Shown piece after piece: positions 17,388 to 25,807 of a stretch of 56,952 bases of DNA. Within the stretch, counting starts at the first letter, position 1; each line of letters begins with the position of its first letter. Source of the DNA: Mycobacterium asiaticum (GTDB lineage: Bacteria; Actinomycetota; Actinomycetes; Mycobacteriales; Mycobacteriaceae); assembly GCF_001668675.1 (NCBI RefSeq), contig NZ_LZKQ01000324.1:1-56952 (forward strand), in the 5' to 3' direction. A model generated the notes under the pieces. It did no database searches, was not told the DNA's origin, and saw only the letters and a list, made by a program, of their open reading frames with translations. The position numbers and the translations under genes were made by a program.

Positions 17388-17555
17388 ATGGCGGCGATGA
17401 AGCCCCGGACTGGCGACGGTCCACTAGAAGCAACCAAGGAGGGGCGCGGCATCGTAATGCGGGTACCACTCGAAGGTGGTGGCCGCCTCGTCGTCGAGCT
17501 GACGCCCGACGAAGCCGCCGCGCTGGGCGACGAGCTCAAAGGCGTCACCAGCTAG
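17388..17555 (+). CDS. DUF3117 microprotein (Rv1211-like)
   Basis: A 55-residue protein beginning MAAMKPRTGDGP with a conserved middle (GRGIVMRVPLEGGGRLVVEL) and the end TPDEAAALGDELKGV. DUF3117 is a highly conserved actinobacterial small protein of unknown role. GGAGGGA at 17374-17380 is a strong ribosome site 7 bases before the ATG at 17388; the frame is open upstream but this start fits the family. It converges with glgM, with only 22 bases between stops. Confidence 0.92.
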   Translation: MAAMKPRTGDGPLEATKEGRGIVMRVPLEGGGRLVVELTPDEAAALGDELKGVTS

Positions 17556-17577
17556 CCCACCCGGCCATCGGACGGCG

Positions 17578-18741
17578 CTACGCGCACACCTTCCGGTAGA
17601 TGTCCAGCGTCTGCTCGGCGATGTGCGTCCAGGAGAACTCCTCGATACAACGCTGACGTCCGGCGTGGCCGTATTGCTGTGCCCGTGCGGGATCGGCCAC
17701 CAAGGCGTTGACCGCCTCGGCCAGCCTGGCCTCGTAGGCGTCGGGGAAGTCCGCGTCGTAGTGCACCAGTGAGCCGGTGACGCCGTCGGCGACCACCTCG
17801 GGGATGCCGCCGACGTCGGAGGCCACCACCGCCGTCGCGCAGGCCATCGCCTCCAGGTTGACGATGCCCAACGGCTCGTACACCGATGGGCATACGAATA
17901 CCGTTGCGGCCGAGAGTATTTCGCGCAGCTTGCCGATCGGCAACATGTCGCGCACCCAAAACACGCCGGTGCGGGAGCCGGCCAGTCCCGCCACCGCGGA
18001 GCGCACCTCTTCGGCGATTTCGGGGGTGTCGGGCGCACCCGCGCACAACACCAGCTGGATGTCCGGGCTGAAGTGGTGCGCGGCCGCCACCAGGTGGGAG
18101 ACGCCCTTCTGCCGGGTGATCCGCCCGACGAAGGCCACCACCGGCCGGCGCGGGTCGACGCCGAGCTCGGCCAGCACCGATCCGGTGCGAACCGGGCCGG
18201 CGGGATGCCAGACGTCGGTGTCGATGCCATTGCGGATCACGTGCACCACATTGGGATCCAGCGTCGGATAGACGCGCAGAATGTCGTCGCGCATGCCGGA
18301 GCTGACGGCGATGACCGCGTCGGCGGCCAGCACCGCGGTGTTCTCCACCCAGGAGGACACCTGGTAGCCGCCACCGAGCTGCTCCGCCTTCCACGGCCGC
18401 ATCGGCTCCAGCGAGTGTGCGGTCAGCACATGCGGGATGTCGAAGAGCAGTTTGGCCAGATGCCCGGCCAGGCCGGTGTACCAGGTGTGGGAATGCACGA
18501 CGGTCGCCGCGCTCGCGGCGTTGGCCATCACCAGATCCGCCGACAGCGTCGACAGCGCAGCATTGGCGTTGCGCAGCCGCGGGTCGGGCTGATGCGCGAC
18601 GGCACCGGGGCGGTCGGCGCCCATGCAATGCACGTCGACCGCACACAGCTTGCGTAGTTGGGCTACCAGTTCGGTGACGTGTACACCGGCCCCGCCGTAG
18701 ACCTCCGGAGGGTATTCCCGAGTCATCATCGCCACCCGCAT
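17578..18741 (-). CDS. glgM: Alpha-maltose-1-phosphate synthase GlgM (annotated glgA)
   Basis: A 387-residue GT4 glycosyltransferase. In mycobacteria this protein (Rv1212c) makes maltose-1-phosphate from ADP-glucose and glucose-1-phosphate, feeding GlgE-dependent alpha-glucan and capsular glucan synthesis; older annotation calls it glycogen synthase. Motifs: N-terminal REYPPEVYGGAGVHV acceptor/nucleotide loop, HSHTWYTGL, and the GT-B donor motif EPLGIVNLEAMACATAVVAS with the two glutamates. It is divergent from glgC, which supplies its ADP-glucose, with 95 bases between starts. Confidence 0.95.
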   Translation of the reverse strand: MRVAMMTREYPPEVYGGAGVHVTELVAQLRKLCAVDVHCMGADRPGAVAHQPDPRLRNANAALSTLSADLVMANAASAATVVHSHTWYTGLAGHLAKLLFDIPHVLTAHSLEPMRPWKAEQLGGGYQVSSWVENTAVLAADAVIAVSSGMRDDILRVYPTLDPNVVHVIRNGIDTDVWHPAGPVRTGSVLAELGVDPRRPVVAFVGRITRQKGVSHLVAAAHHFSPDIQLVLCAGAPDTPEIAEEVRSAVAGLAGSRTGVFWVRDMLPIGKLREILSAATVFVCPSVYEPLGIVNLEAMACATAVVASDVGGIPEVVADGVTGSLVHYDADFPDAYEARLAEAVNALVADPARAQQYGHAGRQRCIEEFSWTHIAEQTLDIYRKVCA

Positions 18742-18836
18742 ACCCGCACGTTAGTTTGCAGGCAGTAGAGCCGGCATCGCGGGTGATGAGGGGCTGCGGG
18801 TGGCAGCTGTTTGCGGCTGCCGATAGGTTTGACCTC

Positions 18837-20051
18837 ATGAGGGAAGCGCCACACGTGCTGGGCATTGTCCTGGCCGGTGGTGAGGGCAAGCGGCTCTATC
18901 CGTTGACGGCCGACCGGGCCAAGCCCGCGGTTCCCTTCGGTGGCGCCTACCGGTTGATCGACTTCGTGCTGTCCAACCTCGTCAACGCCCGCTATCTGCG
19001 GATTTGTGTTCTCACCCAGTACAAGTCGCACTCGCTGGACCGCCACATCTCCCAGAACTGGCGGTTGTCGGGTCTGGCCGGTGAGTACATCACCCCGGTG
19101 CCCGCCCAACAACGGCTCGGCCCGCGCTGGTACACCGGTTCCGCGGACGCCATCTACCAGTCACTGAACCTGATCTACGACGAAGACCCCGACTACATAG
19201 TCGTTTTCGGTGCCGACCACGTGTATCGGATGGACCCCGAGCAGATGGTGCGGTTCCACATCGACAGTGGCGCCGGCGCAACGGTAGCCGGAATCCGGGT
19301 GCCGCGGGCCGACGCGACCGCGTTCGGCTGCATCGACGCCGACGAATCGGGCCGGATCCGCAATTTCGTCGAGAAGCCGCTCGACCCGCCCGGGACCCCC
19401 GATGACCCGGCCGCCACCTTCGTGTCGATGGGCAACTACATCTTCACCACCAAGGTTCTGATCGACGCGATTCGTGCCGACGCTGACGACGACCACTCGG
19501 ACCACGACATGGGCGGGGACATCATTCCCCGGCTGGTCGCCGATGGGATGGCCGCGGTCTACGACTTCAGCGACAACGAGGTGCCAGGCGCCACCGACCG
19601 CGACCGGGCCTACTGGCGCGACGTCGGGACCCTCGACGCGTTCTACGACGCCCACATGGACCTGGTCTCGGTGCACCCGGTGTTCAACCTGTACAACAAG
19701 CGCTGGCCGATCCGCGGGGAGTCCGAGAACCTGGCGCCGGCGAAGTTCGTCAACGGCGGTTCGGCCCAGGAGTCCGTGGTGGGCGCCGGCAGCATCATTT
19801 CGGCGGCCTCGGTGCGCAACTCGGTGCTGTCGTCCAACGTGGTGGTCGATGACGGCGCGATCGTGGAGGGCAGCGTGATCATGCCTGGCGCGCGGGTCGG
19901 CCGCGGCGCTGTGGTGCGGCACGCGATCCTGGACAAGAACGTCGTCGTCGGCCCGGGGGAGATGGTCGGCGTCGACCTGGAGCGGGACCGGGAGCGCTTC
20001 GCGATCAGCAGCGGCGGCGTCGTCGCCGTGGGCAAGGGCGTCTGGATCTAG
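18837..20051 (+). CDS. glgC: Glucose-1-phosphate adenylyltransferase GlgC
   Basis: A 404-residue enzyme that makes ADP-glucose from ATP and glucose-1-phosphate, the committed step of alpha-glucan synthesis. It has the nucleotidyltransferase signature LAGGEGKRLYPLT, the conserved PAVPFGG and DFVLSN, the FGADHVYRMD metal site, GNYIF, and a C-terminal left-handed beta-helix with hexapeptide repeats (SVIMPGARVGRGAVV). The ATG at 18837 is the start seen in other mycobacteria; in-frame sequence upstream is open but lacks family resemblance. Divergent from glgM. Confidence 0.97.
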   Translation: MREAPHVLGIVLAGGEGKRLYPLTADRAKPAVPFGGAYRLIDFVLSNLVNARYLRICVLTQYKSHSLDRHISQNWRLSGLAGEYITPVPAQQRLGPRWYTGSADAIYQSLNLIYDEDPDYIVVFGADHVYRMDPEQMVRFHIDSGAGATVAGIRVPRADATAFGCIDADESGRIRNFVEKPLDPPGTPDDPAATFVSMGNYIFTTKVLIDAIRADADDDHSDHDMGGDIIPRLVADGMAAVYDFSDNEVPGATDRDRAYWRDVGTLDAFYDAHMDLVSVHPVFNLYNKRWPIRGESENLAPAKFVNGGSAQESVVGAGSIISAASVRNSVLSSNVVVDDGAIVEGSVIMPGARVGRGAVVRHAILDKNVVVGPGEMVGVDLERDRERFAISSGGVVAVGKGVWI

Positions 20052-20079
20052 CACTCCGCGCGAGGTTGCGTTCCCCGCG

Positions 20080-21759
20080 CTATATCTGGGGGATCAGCAG
20101 GTGGGAGTTGTAGCGCCGGCCCCAGCGCAGGGTGACCAGGCCGCGCGGCGGGTCGGGGTAGGCCGCGGGGTATTGGCCGATCAACGGGTTGCGCGGCCAG
20201 AGCCAGCGGCCGGCAACCACCAGGCGCAGTTGTTCGCCGGCGCGAAACAGCGTCGCCGACGGGCCCAGCGCCACGTCGATCGCGACCACCTCACCCGGCT
20301 TGACGGGCTGGATGCGGTTCAGCGCCGGCACCGGATCCCAGGGCTTGGATTGCTCGGCATCCAACTCGCGCAGCAGGACTCGCTGCCACCCGGTGGCCAC
20401 CCGGTCGCGGCCATAACCGTAGGACCCTTCGAACTCGACGTGCCGCCCGTTGCGCCACTTCTCCACGCCGACGAACAGATTCGCGTCCTCACAACCATCC
20501 AGCTGCACCCACAGTCGCGCCGCCATCGGACCGGTCAGCTCGATATCCTCGGGCACCGTCCACTTGAATGCCGCAGCGCGAGAATGAGTTTCGAAGGTGA
20601 TGCTGCCCGCGGCCGCCGGCGGATCGGTGGCGAGCCGGCCGGCCCCGGCCAGGTGCAGGGCCCGCCACTGGGTGCGGGCAAGGGGCCACTCGCTCTCCTC
20701 GCGCACCGCGACGACGGTGTCGCGGTCTTCACGCACTTCCAGCCGGACGCTGCGGCCGGCGGGCGCCCCGTCCAGCACGGCGCGGAAGAAGCGCAGCTGT
20801 TCGTCGCGCGCTTCGTCCGAGTAGAACGTGGCCCACTTGCCGCCCCGGTGGGTGTAGAGCCGGGCATGGCTCGCGCCGCTGTGGGTGAACGCCCGGATCG
20901 AGCCGCGGCTGTGCAGGTTGTTGTCCGAGAAGCTGCCACAGACCAGCATCGGCACCTCGATCGCCGACAGATCTGGCGCAATGGAACGCCAGAAGTCGTC
21001 GCGCAGCGGGTGTTCGGTCTGCATCTGCTCGAGGTCGTATTGCTGACGGGTGCGTCGCCGCACGCCGCGCGACCACATCCTGGTGAACCCGGATTCGCGC
21101 ACGCCGCCAGGAAACGTCAGGTCCCGGTAGGCGTCGGTGAAGCCTTCCCACGGGCAGATCGCCCGCAGCGCCGGCGGCTGCAACGCCGCCACGGCGTACT
21201 GGCTGATGGCCAGATAGGAGACCCCGAGCATGACGACCCGGCCGTCGCTCCACGGCTGTTCGGCCAACCACTGCACCAGGTCGTAGGTGTCCTCGGCCTC
21301 CTGACGGGACAGCAGGTTCCCGGTTCCGTCGGAGCGGCCACAGCCGCGGGAGTCGGCGTTGACTACGACGAAGCCGCGAGCCGTCCACCAGGCCGGATCG
21401 GGCGCCTCCCAGCTGGTGAGCGCCGAAAAGCGCACTGGCGCGGGCTGACGCAGCGCCCGGTACTGCGGGGAGAACGCCCATTTCCTGCGGTGCCGCTTCG
21501 GCAGCTCGTCTTTGCCGTAGGGATGGATACTGAGGATCACCGGCAGCGCGGTGTGGTCGTGCGGCCGGAACACGTTGACGCGCAACACCGTTCCGTCGCG
21601 CGTCGGCACCTCAACGTCCCGCTCGACGGTCAGGTCGGCCGGTGGATCCGTGACGGTGACGGGTGGTTTGGCGATGCCGCGGATCCGCTCCCGCGCATAG
21701 CGTAGGGCGCCGGGTCGACGCCACGGCCGGTCCAGGGCAGGTGACGGGTGTTGCGCCAC
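20080..21759 (-). CDS. CocE/NonD family hydrolase (X-Pro dipeptidyl-peptidase S15-like)
   Basis: A 559-residue serine hydrolase of the CocE/NonD family. It has the ADSRGCGRSDG motif of the S15 fold, a nucleophile elbow LGVSYLAISQ near residue 180, and a C-terminal beta jelly-roll domain (about 330-559) with the FRAGEQLRLVVAG strand pair. Members cleave acyl esters or X-Pro peptides; the actual substrate is unknown. No signal peptide is evident. It lies 26 bases downstream of a methyltransferase and an ABC exporter on the same strand, so may be the last gene of that operon. It matches Rv1215c by position. Confidence 0.88.
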   Translation of the reverse strand: MAQHPSPALDRPWRRPGALRYARERIRGIAKPPVTVTDPPADLTVERDVEVPTRDGTVLRVNVFRPHDHTALPVILSIHPYGKDELPKRHRRKWAFSPQYRALRQPAPVRFSALTSWEAPDPAWWTARGFVVVNADSRGCGRSDGTGNLLSRQEAEDTYDLVQWLAEQPWSDGRVVMLGVSYLAISQYAVAALQPPALRAICPWEGFTDAYRDLTFPGGVRESGFTRMWSRGVRRRTRQQYDLEQMQTEHPLRDDFWRSIAPDLSAIEVPMLVCGSFSDNNLHSRGSIRAFTHSGASHARLYTHRGGKWATFYSDEARDEQLRFFRAVLDGAPAGRSVRLEVREDRDTVVAVREESEWPLARTQWRALHLAGAGRLATDPPAAAGSITFETHSRAAAFKWTVPEDIELTGPMAARLWVQLDGCEDANLFVGVEKWRNGRHVEFEGSYGYGRDRVATGWQRVLLRELDAEQSKPWDPVPALNRIQPVKPGEVVAIDVALGPSATLFRAGEQLRLVVAGRWLWPRNPLIGQYPAAYPDPPRGLVTLRWGRRYNSHLLIPQI

Positions 21760-21785
21760 GCCGTTACCTTAGAACGTGGTGTCGA

Positions 21786-22460
21786 TCACCACACGTGCGG
21801 CACCAACCGATAGCGCACCCGATGGGTGTAGTCGCGGTAGCCGTCGAGCCCGTCAACCAGAGCCCGCTCTTCGTCAAGAATGCGGAAGACGAGCACGAGC
21901 ACTGCTGGGATGAACAGCACCAGCCCCCAGTAGGACCCGAGCGCCAACGGAATCCCCAACATCAGGATCACGTTGCCGACATACATCGGGTGGCGCACGC
22001 GGCCGTACAACCCGGTCGAGACCACCCGCTGGTCGGCCTCCACCGTCACGGTCGCTGCCGCGTAGCTGTTCTGGACGATCGTCAGCATGGCGATGGACAA
22101 GCCGACCGCGACCAGCACGTCGCCGAGCACCGTCACCGCGGTTGGCACCGAGGACCAGTCGAATCGGTGATCGAGCCCGCTGAGCGCCATCATGGCGAAG
22201 AACGCCACGAAAGCGGCGACGATGATGAACTTCTGCACGGTCCTGGTCTCCGCCTTGGGACCCGCGTGCATGCGCCGCCGCAATGCGGCCGGGTTGGTCC
22301 GAGCCAGGTAGGCACTTGGCACGATCGTGGCGACAGCGAATATCGCGACGAAAACCCAGCCCTGCCAATAGTTGAGCGTGCCTGCCGGATAGAACACGAC
22401 CAGACCGAAAAGGGCAATGCCCACCAGTCCCGACGCGATTGCTCTCAGAAGAATGTTCAT
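21786..22460 (-). CDS. Isoprenylcysteine methyltransferase-like integral membrane protein (Rv1216c-like)
   Basis: A 224-residue membrane protein with about five hydrophobic segments and the C-terminal ICMT/PEMT signature: TGLYGRVRHPMYVGNVILM followed by EERAL and a conserved YRDYTHRVRYRLVP. Members of this family methylate small lipophilic or carboxyl groups using S-adenosylmethionine inside the membrane. The ATG at 22460 overlaps the stop of the ABC permease (ATGA), so translation is coupled to the exporter. It may modify a compound handled by that exporter; this is inference. Confidence 0.87.
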   Translation of the reverse strand: MNILLRAIASGLVGIALFGLVVFYPAGTLNYWQGWVFVAIFAVATIVPSAYLARTNPAALRRRMHAGPKAETRTVQKFIIVAAFVAFFAMMALSGLDHRFDWSSVPTAVTVLGDVLVAVGLSIAMLTIVQNSYAAATVTVEADQRVVSTGLYGRVRHPMYVGNVILMLGIPLALGSYWGLVLFIPAVLVLVFRILDEERALVDGLDGYRDYTHRVRYRLVPHVW

Positions 22461-24094
22461 GACCGCATGTCCCTGCCGCGGAAAGCTATGGCGCCCAACG
22501 CGATCAGTGCCGCATCCAGCGCGAGCAGCCAAACCAGTGGTACGGCGCTGAACGCGCCCGCCCCCACCCGCGGGGTGTGGGCGAACGGCTCCAGGTCGAG
22601 CAACCATTGCGGGGAGCCCGACAGCGAACCGAGCAGGTATACCGCGACGAAGCCGACCAGCACACCCCACGCCGCGGGGGTGAGGCGCGGCATCAGGCCG
22701 AACAGTGCGACGGTCACCGCCGCCAGCAACCAGACCGCGGGCAGTTGCACGGCTGCGGTGCCGAGGACGGTGGGCAGTTTGCCGGCGATGTCCCCGGCCG
22801 CGGCGCCGTAGGCGAGCCCGGCGGCCAGGCCCGACAGCAGGATCGCGAACGTCGACCCGCCCAGCGCCATAACCAAGTGACTTGCCAACAGCCGGGTGCG
22901 GGAAACCGTTCCCGCGAGCAGGGTTTCGGCACGGTGCTCGGCTTCTTCCTGGTGCAACCGCAGGGACAGGGAGATCGCGAACGCGGCGGCGATCATGCCC
23001 AGCATGGCGAACCCCACCGCGATGAAACCCTGCTCCACCGCACCCGTGCCGCCGAGGCGCGCGACGATCTCCCGCGCCGACGCGCCGCCCAGCTCGTCAC
23101 CGATGCCGTGCGTCACGCTGCCGATCAACAAGCCGTACAGGCCCAAGCCGACCGTCCACACCAACACCGCTCCGCGGTCGAGCCGCCACGCCAGCGCAAA
23201 AACGTTGCCGAGCCAGGCGGGGGCGGTGCCACGGCCGGCGCGTTCGGCGATCAGGCCGGCCCCGACATCGCGGCCGGCGAGCAGCCGGTACGCGGCACCG
23301 GTCAGCGCCACCGTCGTCAGAACGTGCAGCAGCAGCACCCACCAGTGATCACCCGCATACGGGCGAACCTGCAGTGACCACCCCAGGGGTGAGAACCAGG
23401 ACAGTCCACCAGAACTCGCGTCGCCCACGGCGCGCACGGTGAATGCGGTGCCCAGGACGGCGAACGCCACGCCGCGCGCGACTCGGGCGCTCGGGGACAG
23501 CTGCGCGGCCACCGCGGCCACCGCCGTGAACACCAAGCCGGACGCGGCCAGGGCCGCGCAAAAGGCCACGGAGCCGCTCACCGGGACAGAGGTGGCGAGC
23601 AACCCGGTGGTGCCGATGAGGCCGGTCAGCAGGGACGCTCCGAAGGACAACAGCAGCGTCGCGGTGAGGCTGGCATAGCGGCCGACCGCGGTCGAGTCGA
23701 TCAGTTCGGCCCGGCCACTCTCCTCGTCGGCACGGGTGTGCCGGATGACGGTGAGAATGACCGCGACCGCGATGAGCACGTGGAACATCCCGGCTTTCCA
23801 AATGCCCACGGCGCCAAGGCTGTCGTTGTAGATCTGGCCGTAGAGCGCGCGCTGCGCCGGGCTGGCCATGATCGAGGTGGCGAATCCGGCCCGGTCGGCC
23901 TGGGTGGGGTAAACCTTCTCGATGCTGCCGATGTAGACGCTGCCCAGCGGGAGCGATAGCAGTAACACCCACAGCGGCAATGAAATCCGGTCGCGGCGCA
24001 GATAGAGCCGGAGCAGACCGAGCGTACCGGCGAAGTTGGAACTGCGCTGCGGCCCGCGGTGTTGGGTGGGGCGATCCAGGACGGCGGTACTCAT
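22457..24094 (-). CDS. ABC exporter permease (Rv1217c-like)
   Basis: A 545-residue polytopic protein with about twelve hydrophobic segments in two similar halves, typical of the large ABC-2-type exporter permeases of actinobacteria. It has no ATPase motif of its own and pairs with the adjacent ATPase, whose stop overlaps its start by 4 bases. M. tuberculosis Rv1217c-Rv1218c is reported as a multidrug efflux system, so a similar role is likely. Start ATG at 24094. Confidence 0.9.
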   Translation of the reverse strand: MSTAVLDRPTQHRGPQRSSNFAGTLGLLRLYLRRDRISLPLWVLLLSLPLGSVYIGSIEKVYPTQADRAGFATSIMASPAQRALYGQIYNDSLGAVGIWKAGMFHVLIAVAVILTVIRHTRADEESGRAELIDSTAVGRYASLTATLLLSFGASLLTGLIGTTGLLATSVPVSGSVAFCAALAASGLVFTAVAAVAAQLSPSARVARGVAFAVLGTAFTVRAVGDASSGGLSWFSPLGWSLQVRPYAGDHWWVLLLHVLTTVALTGAAYRLLAGRDVGAGLIAERAGRGTAPAWLGNVFALAWRLDRGAVLVWTVGLGLYGLLIGSVTHGIGDELGGASAREIVARLGGTGAVEQGFIAVGFAMLGMIAAAFAISLSLRLHQEEAEHRAETLLAGTVSRTRLLASHLVMALGGSTFAILLSGLAAGLAYGAAAGDIAGKLPTVLGTAAVQLPAVWLLAAVTVALFGLMPRLTPAAWGVLVGFVAVYLLGSLSGSPQWLLDLEPFAHTPRVGAGAFSAVPLVWLLALDAALIALGAIAFRGRDMRS

Positions 24095-25014
24095 CGCGCC
24101 GCCACCTGCTCGCGCGACCCGTTGGTGCTGTAGTGCCGCAAGAACAGCTCCTCGAGGGAGGGTGGTTGGCTGACGAGGCTGCGCAGGCCGGCGTCGCCAA
24201 GCACCCGGATCAATTCGCCCAGGCTTTCGCTGTCGACCTGAGCGCGCACCGTGTTGCCCTCGACGCTGACGTCTTCGACTCCCCTGATCCGGGTGAGATC
24301 GCCCGGGTCGCCGATCATCTCGGCCTTGATCGACGTCCTGCTGAGGTGTCGCATGGACTCCAGTGACCCGCTCTCGACGGTCCGGCCGCCAGCGATGATG
24401 GTCACCCGCTCACAGAGCGCTTCGGTCTCGGCGAGGATGTGGCTGGACAGCAGCACCGTCACACCGCGGTCACGCGCTTCGCTGACACATTGCTGGAAAA
24501 CGTTCTCCATCAACGGGTCCAGCCCGCTGGTCGGCTCGTCGAGCAGCAGGAGGCGGGCCCGCGAGGAAAACGCCGAGATCAGCGAGACCTTCTGCCGGTT
24601 GCCCTTGGAGTAGGTCCGCACCTTCTTGTGCGGATCGAATTCGAAACGCTCGATCAATTCCGCGCGCAGCTTTGGGTCGATACCGCCGCGCATCCGGGCC
24701 AACAGGTCGATGGTCTCGCCGCCGGTCAGCGCTGGCCATAACGTGACATCACCGGGCACGTAGGCGATTTCGCGGTGTAATCGAACCGCGTCGGTCCATG
24801 GGTCGCCGCCCAGCAGGCGCGCGGTACCGGCGTCGCCTTTCACCACGCCCAGCAGGATGCGGATAGTGGTCGACTTGCCGGCGCCGTTGGGTCCGAGAAA
24901 GCCATGCACCTCGCCTTCGCCCACGGTCAAGTCGAGGCCGTCAAGCGCTCGCACGGATCCGAAGTTCTTGGTAAGCCCCCGAATCTCGATGGGCGCCGAG
25001 CGGTTAACTGACAT
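24091..25014 (-). CDS. ABC exporter ATP-binding protein (Rv1218c-like)
   Basis: A 307-residue nucleotide-binding subunit. Walker A is GPNGAGKST (about 40-48), the Q-loop region follows, and Walker B is LLLLDEPTSGLD. The signature loop reads YSKGNRQKVS instead of the canonical LSGGQ, a variant known in drug-exporter ATPases of the DrrA type. A C-terminal domain of about 90 residues follows (STSIKAEMIGDPGD onward). It is coupled to the permease by an ATGA overlap and overlaps the end of the TetR gene by 11 bases, forming a regulator-ATPase-permease-methyltransferase unit. Confidence 0.93.
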   Translation of the reverse strand: MSVNRSAPIEIRGLTKNFGSVRALDGLDLTVGEGEVHGFLGPNGAGKSTTIRILLGVVKGDAGTARLLGGDPWTDAVRLHREIAYVPGDVTLWPALTGGETIDLLARMRGGIDPKLRAELIERFEFDPHKKVRTYSKGNRQKVSLISAFSSRARLLLLDEPTSGLDPLMENVFQQCVSEARDRGVTVLLSSHILAETEALCERVTIIAGGRTVESGSLESMRHLSRTSIKAEMIGDPGDLTRIRGVEDVSVEGNTVRAQVDSESLGELIRVLGDAGLRSLVSQPPSLEELFLRHYSTNGSREQVAAR

Positions 25015-25642
25015 CTGCCTCTCCTTGGTTTTCTCTAGCGAGAAACGCCTCGTACATGGTGTGATCGGTCAGCAGGCCCTCGGAATAGATCTCGAGGGCG
25101 GGCAGCACCATGTCACGCGCGTAGTCGCGCAGGACCGCGCGCACATCCGTCGGGGTTTCGTGCATCTGCAGATAGAGCAGGAAACCGCCGCCGCCGGTAA
25201 TCGCCAGGTACCTGGACCTGGCCTGCGGATCGCGACTCGGCTTGAGGGTGCCGGCCGCAACACCCTCCGCCATGTAGTCCTCGGTGTTTTGAATCATCCG
25301 GTGCCACAGCATCTTTGCCAGCTCGCCGCCGGATTGCAGACTGCGGACCAGATACGCCATCAGCGGTGCGTAGGACTCGATCTCCGCCATGGCGCCCAGC
25401 CAGGTGGCGGGGTCATTCGACTGAATGGTTTCGGACTTCTCGCTGCGGATTTCTTCGGCGATGTATTCGTCGCAGGCCTTGCGCAAGCCGTCCTTGGAGC
25501 CGAAGTGGTGGATGACCAGTGCGGCGCTCACCCCGGCCGCCTCCGCGATGGTGCGCAGCCCGACGCCGAAGCCGTGCTCGCCGAACTGCTCGATCGCCGC
25601 ATCACGGATCCGGGCGACCGCAGTCAAGTCGGCTGAACGCAT
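25004..25642 (-). CDS. TetR family repressor of the ABC exporter operon (Rv1219c-like)
   Basis: A 212-residue regulator. The N-terminal helix-turn-helix is clear: ARIRDAAIEQFGEHGFG, then TIAEAAGVSAALVIHHFGSK (about residues 30-50), followed by an all-helical ligand domain. The ATG at 25642 is preceded directly by a predicted promoter with only 7 bases between the -10 box and the start codon, so the mRNA is probably leaderless. The frame is open far upstream, but that is the antisense of the PPE gene. It heads the exporter operon and probably represses itself and the genes behind it, relieved by an exported drug or lipid. Confidence 0.93.
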   Translation of the reverse strand: MRSADLTAVARIRDAAIEQFGEHGFGVGLRTIAEAAGVSAALVIHHFGSKDGLRKACDEYIAEEIRSEKSETIQSNDPATWLGAMAEIESYAPLMAYLVRSLQSGGELAKMLWHRMIQNTEDYMAEGVAAGTLKPSRDPQARSRYLAITGGGGFLLYLQMHETPTDVRAVLRDYARDMVLPALEIYSEGLLTDHTMYEAFLARENQGEADVS

Positions 25643-25669
25643 GTTCAGTACACTAAACGTATGTTCAGT
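25641..25669. promoter_or_regulatory. Predicted TetR operator over its own promoter
   Basis: GTTCAGTACACTAAAC at 25643-25658 is a near-perfect palindrome (one mismatch in 7-bp arms) covering the -10 box. The 9-mer ATGTTCAGT occurs at 25641-25649 and again at 25661-25669, exactly 20 bases apart, about two helical turns. This arrangement suits two TetR dimers bound on the same DNA face and autorepression. Confidence 0.55.
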
Positions 25670-25678
25670 CGACGTCAA
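25650..25678 (-). promoter_or_regulatory. Predicted leaderless promoter of the TetR-ABC operon
   Basis: On the minus strand TTGACG (25673-25678), a 17-base spacer, and TAGTGT (25650-25655) are followed by 7 bases and the ATG at 25642. The expected start of transcription falls on or next to the A of the start codon, which fits a leaderless mRNA, common in mycobacteria. No ribosome-binding site is visible. Confidence 0.6.
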
Positions 25679-25680
25679 GC

Positions 25681-25756
25681 GCTTTGCGCCGGAAAAGTCC
25701 GTCAGACGCAACGCGCCTAACTGGATTGGCGCAAAGCACCCGCGCCAGCGTGCTTT
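25681..25756 (+). other. Overlapping, mutually exclusive hairpins upstream of the PPE gene
   Basis: GCTTTGCGCC (25681-25690) pairs perfectly with GGCGCAAAGC (25728-25737). The overlapping AAAGCAC (25733-25739) pairs perfectly with GTGCTTT (25750-25756), a 7-bp stem followed by T, like a small terminator. Because positions 25733-25737 take part in both stems, only one can form at a time. If transcription of the PPE gene begins upstream of 25681, this would be an attenuator-like leader. The transcription start is not known, so it may instead be DNA-level binding sites. Confidence 0.4.
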
Positions 25757-25807
25757 TCGATAAGTTGTGCCGGGCCAAGGGAAGCCGCACAGACAATTGG
25801 GGGGGTA

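Noticed and set aside
20101..21705. 534-residue plus-strand open frame
   Set aside because: Antisense of the CocE-like hydrolase; Arg/Gly/Gln-rich with no domain. High GC makes such shadows common.
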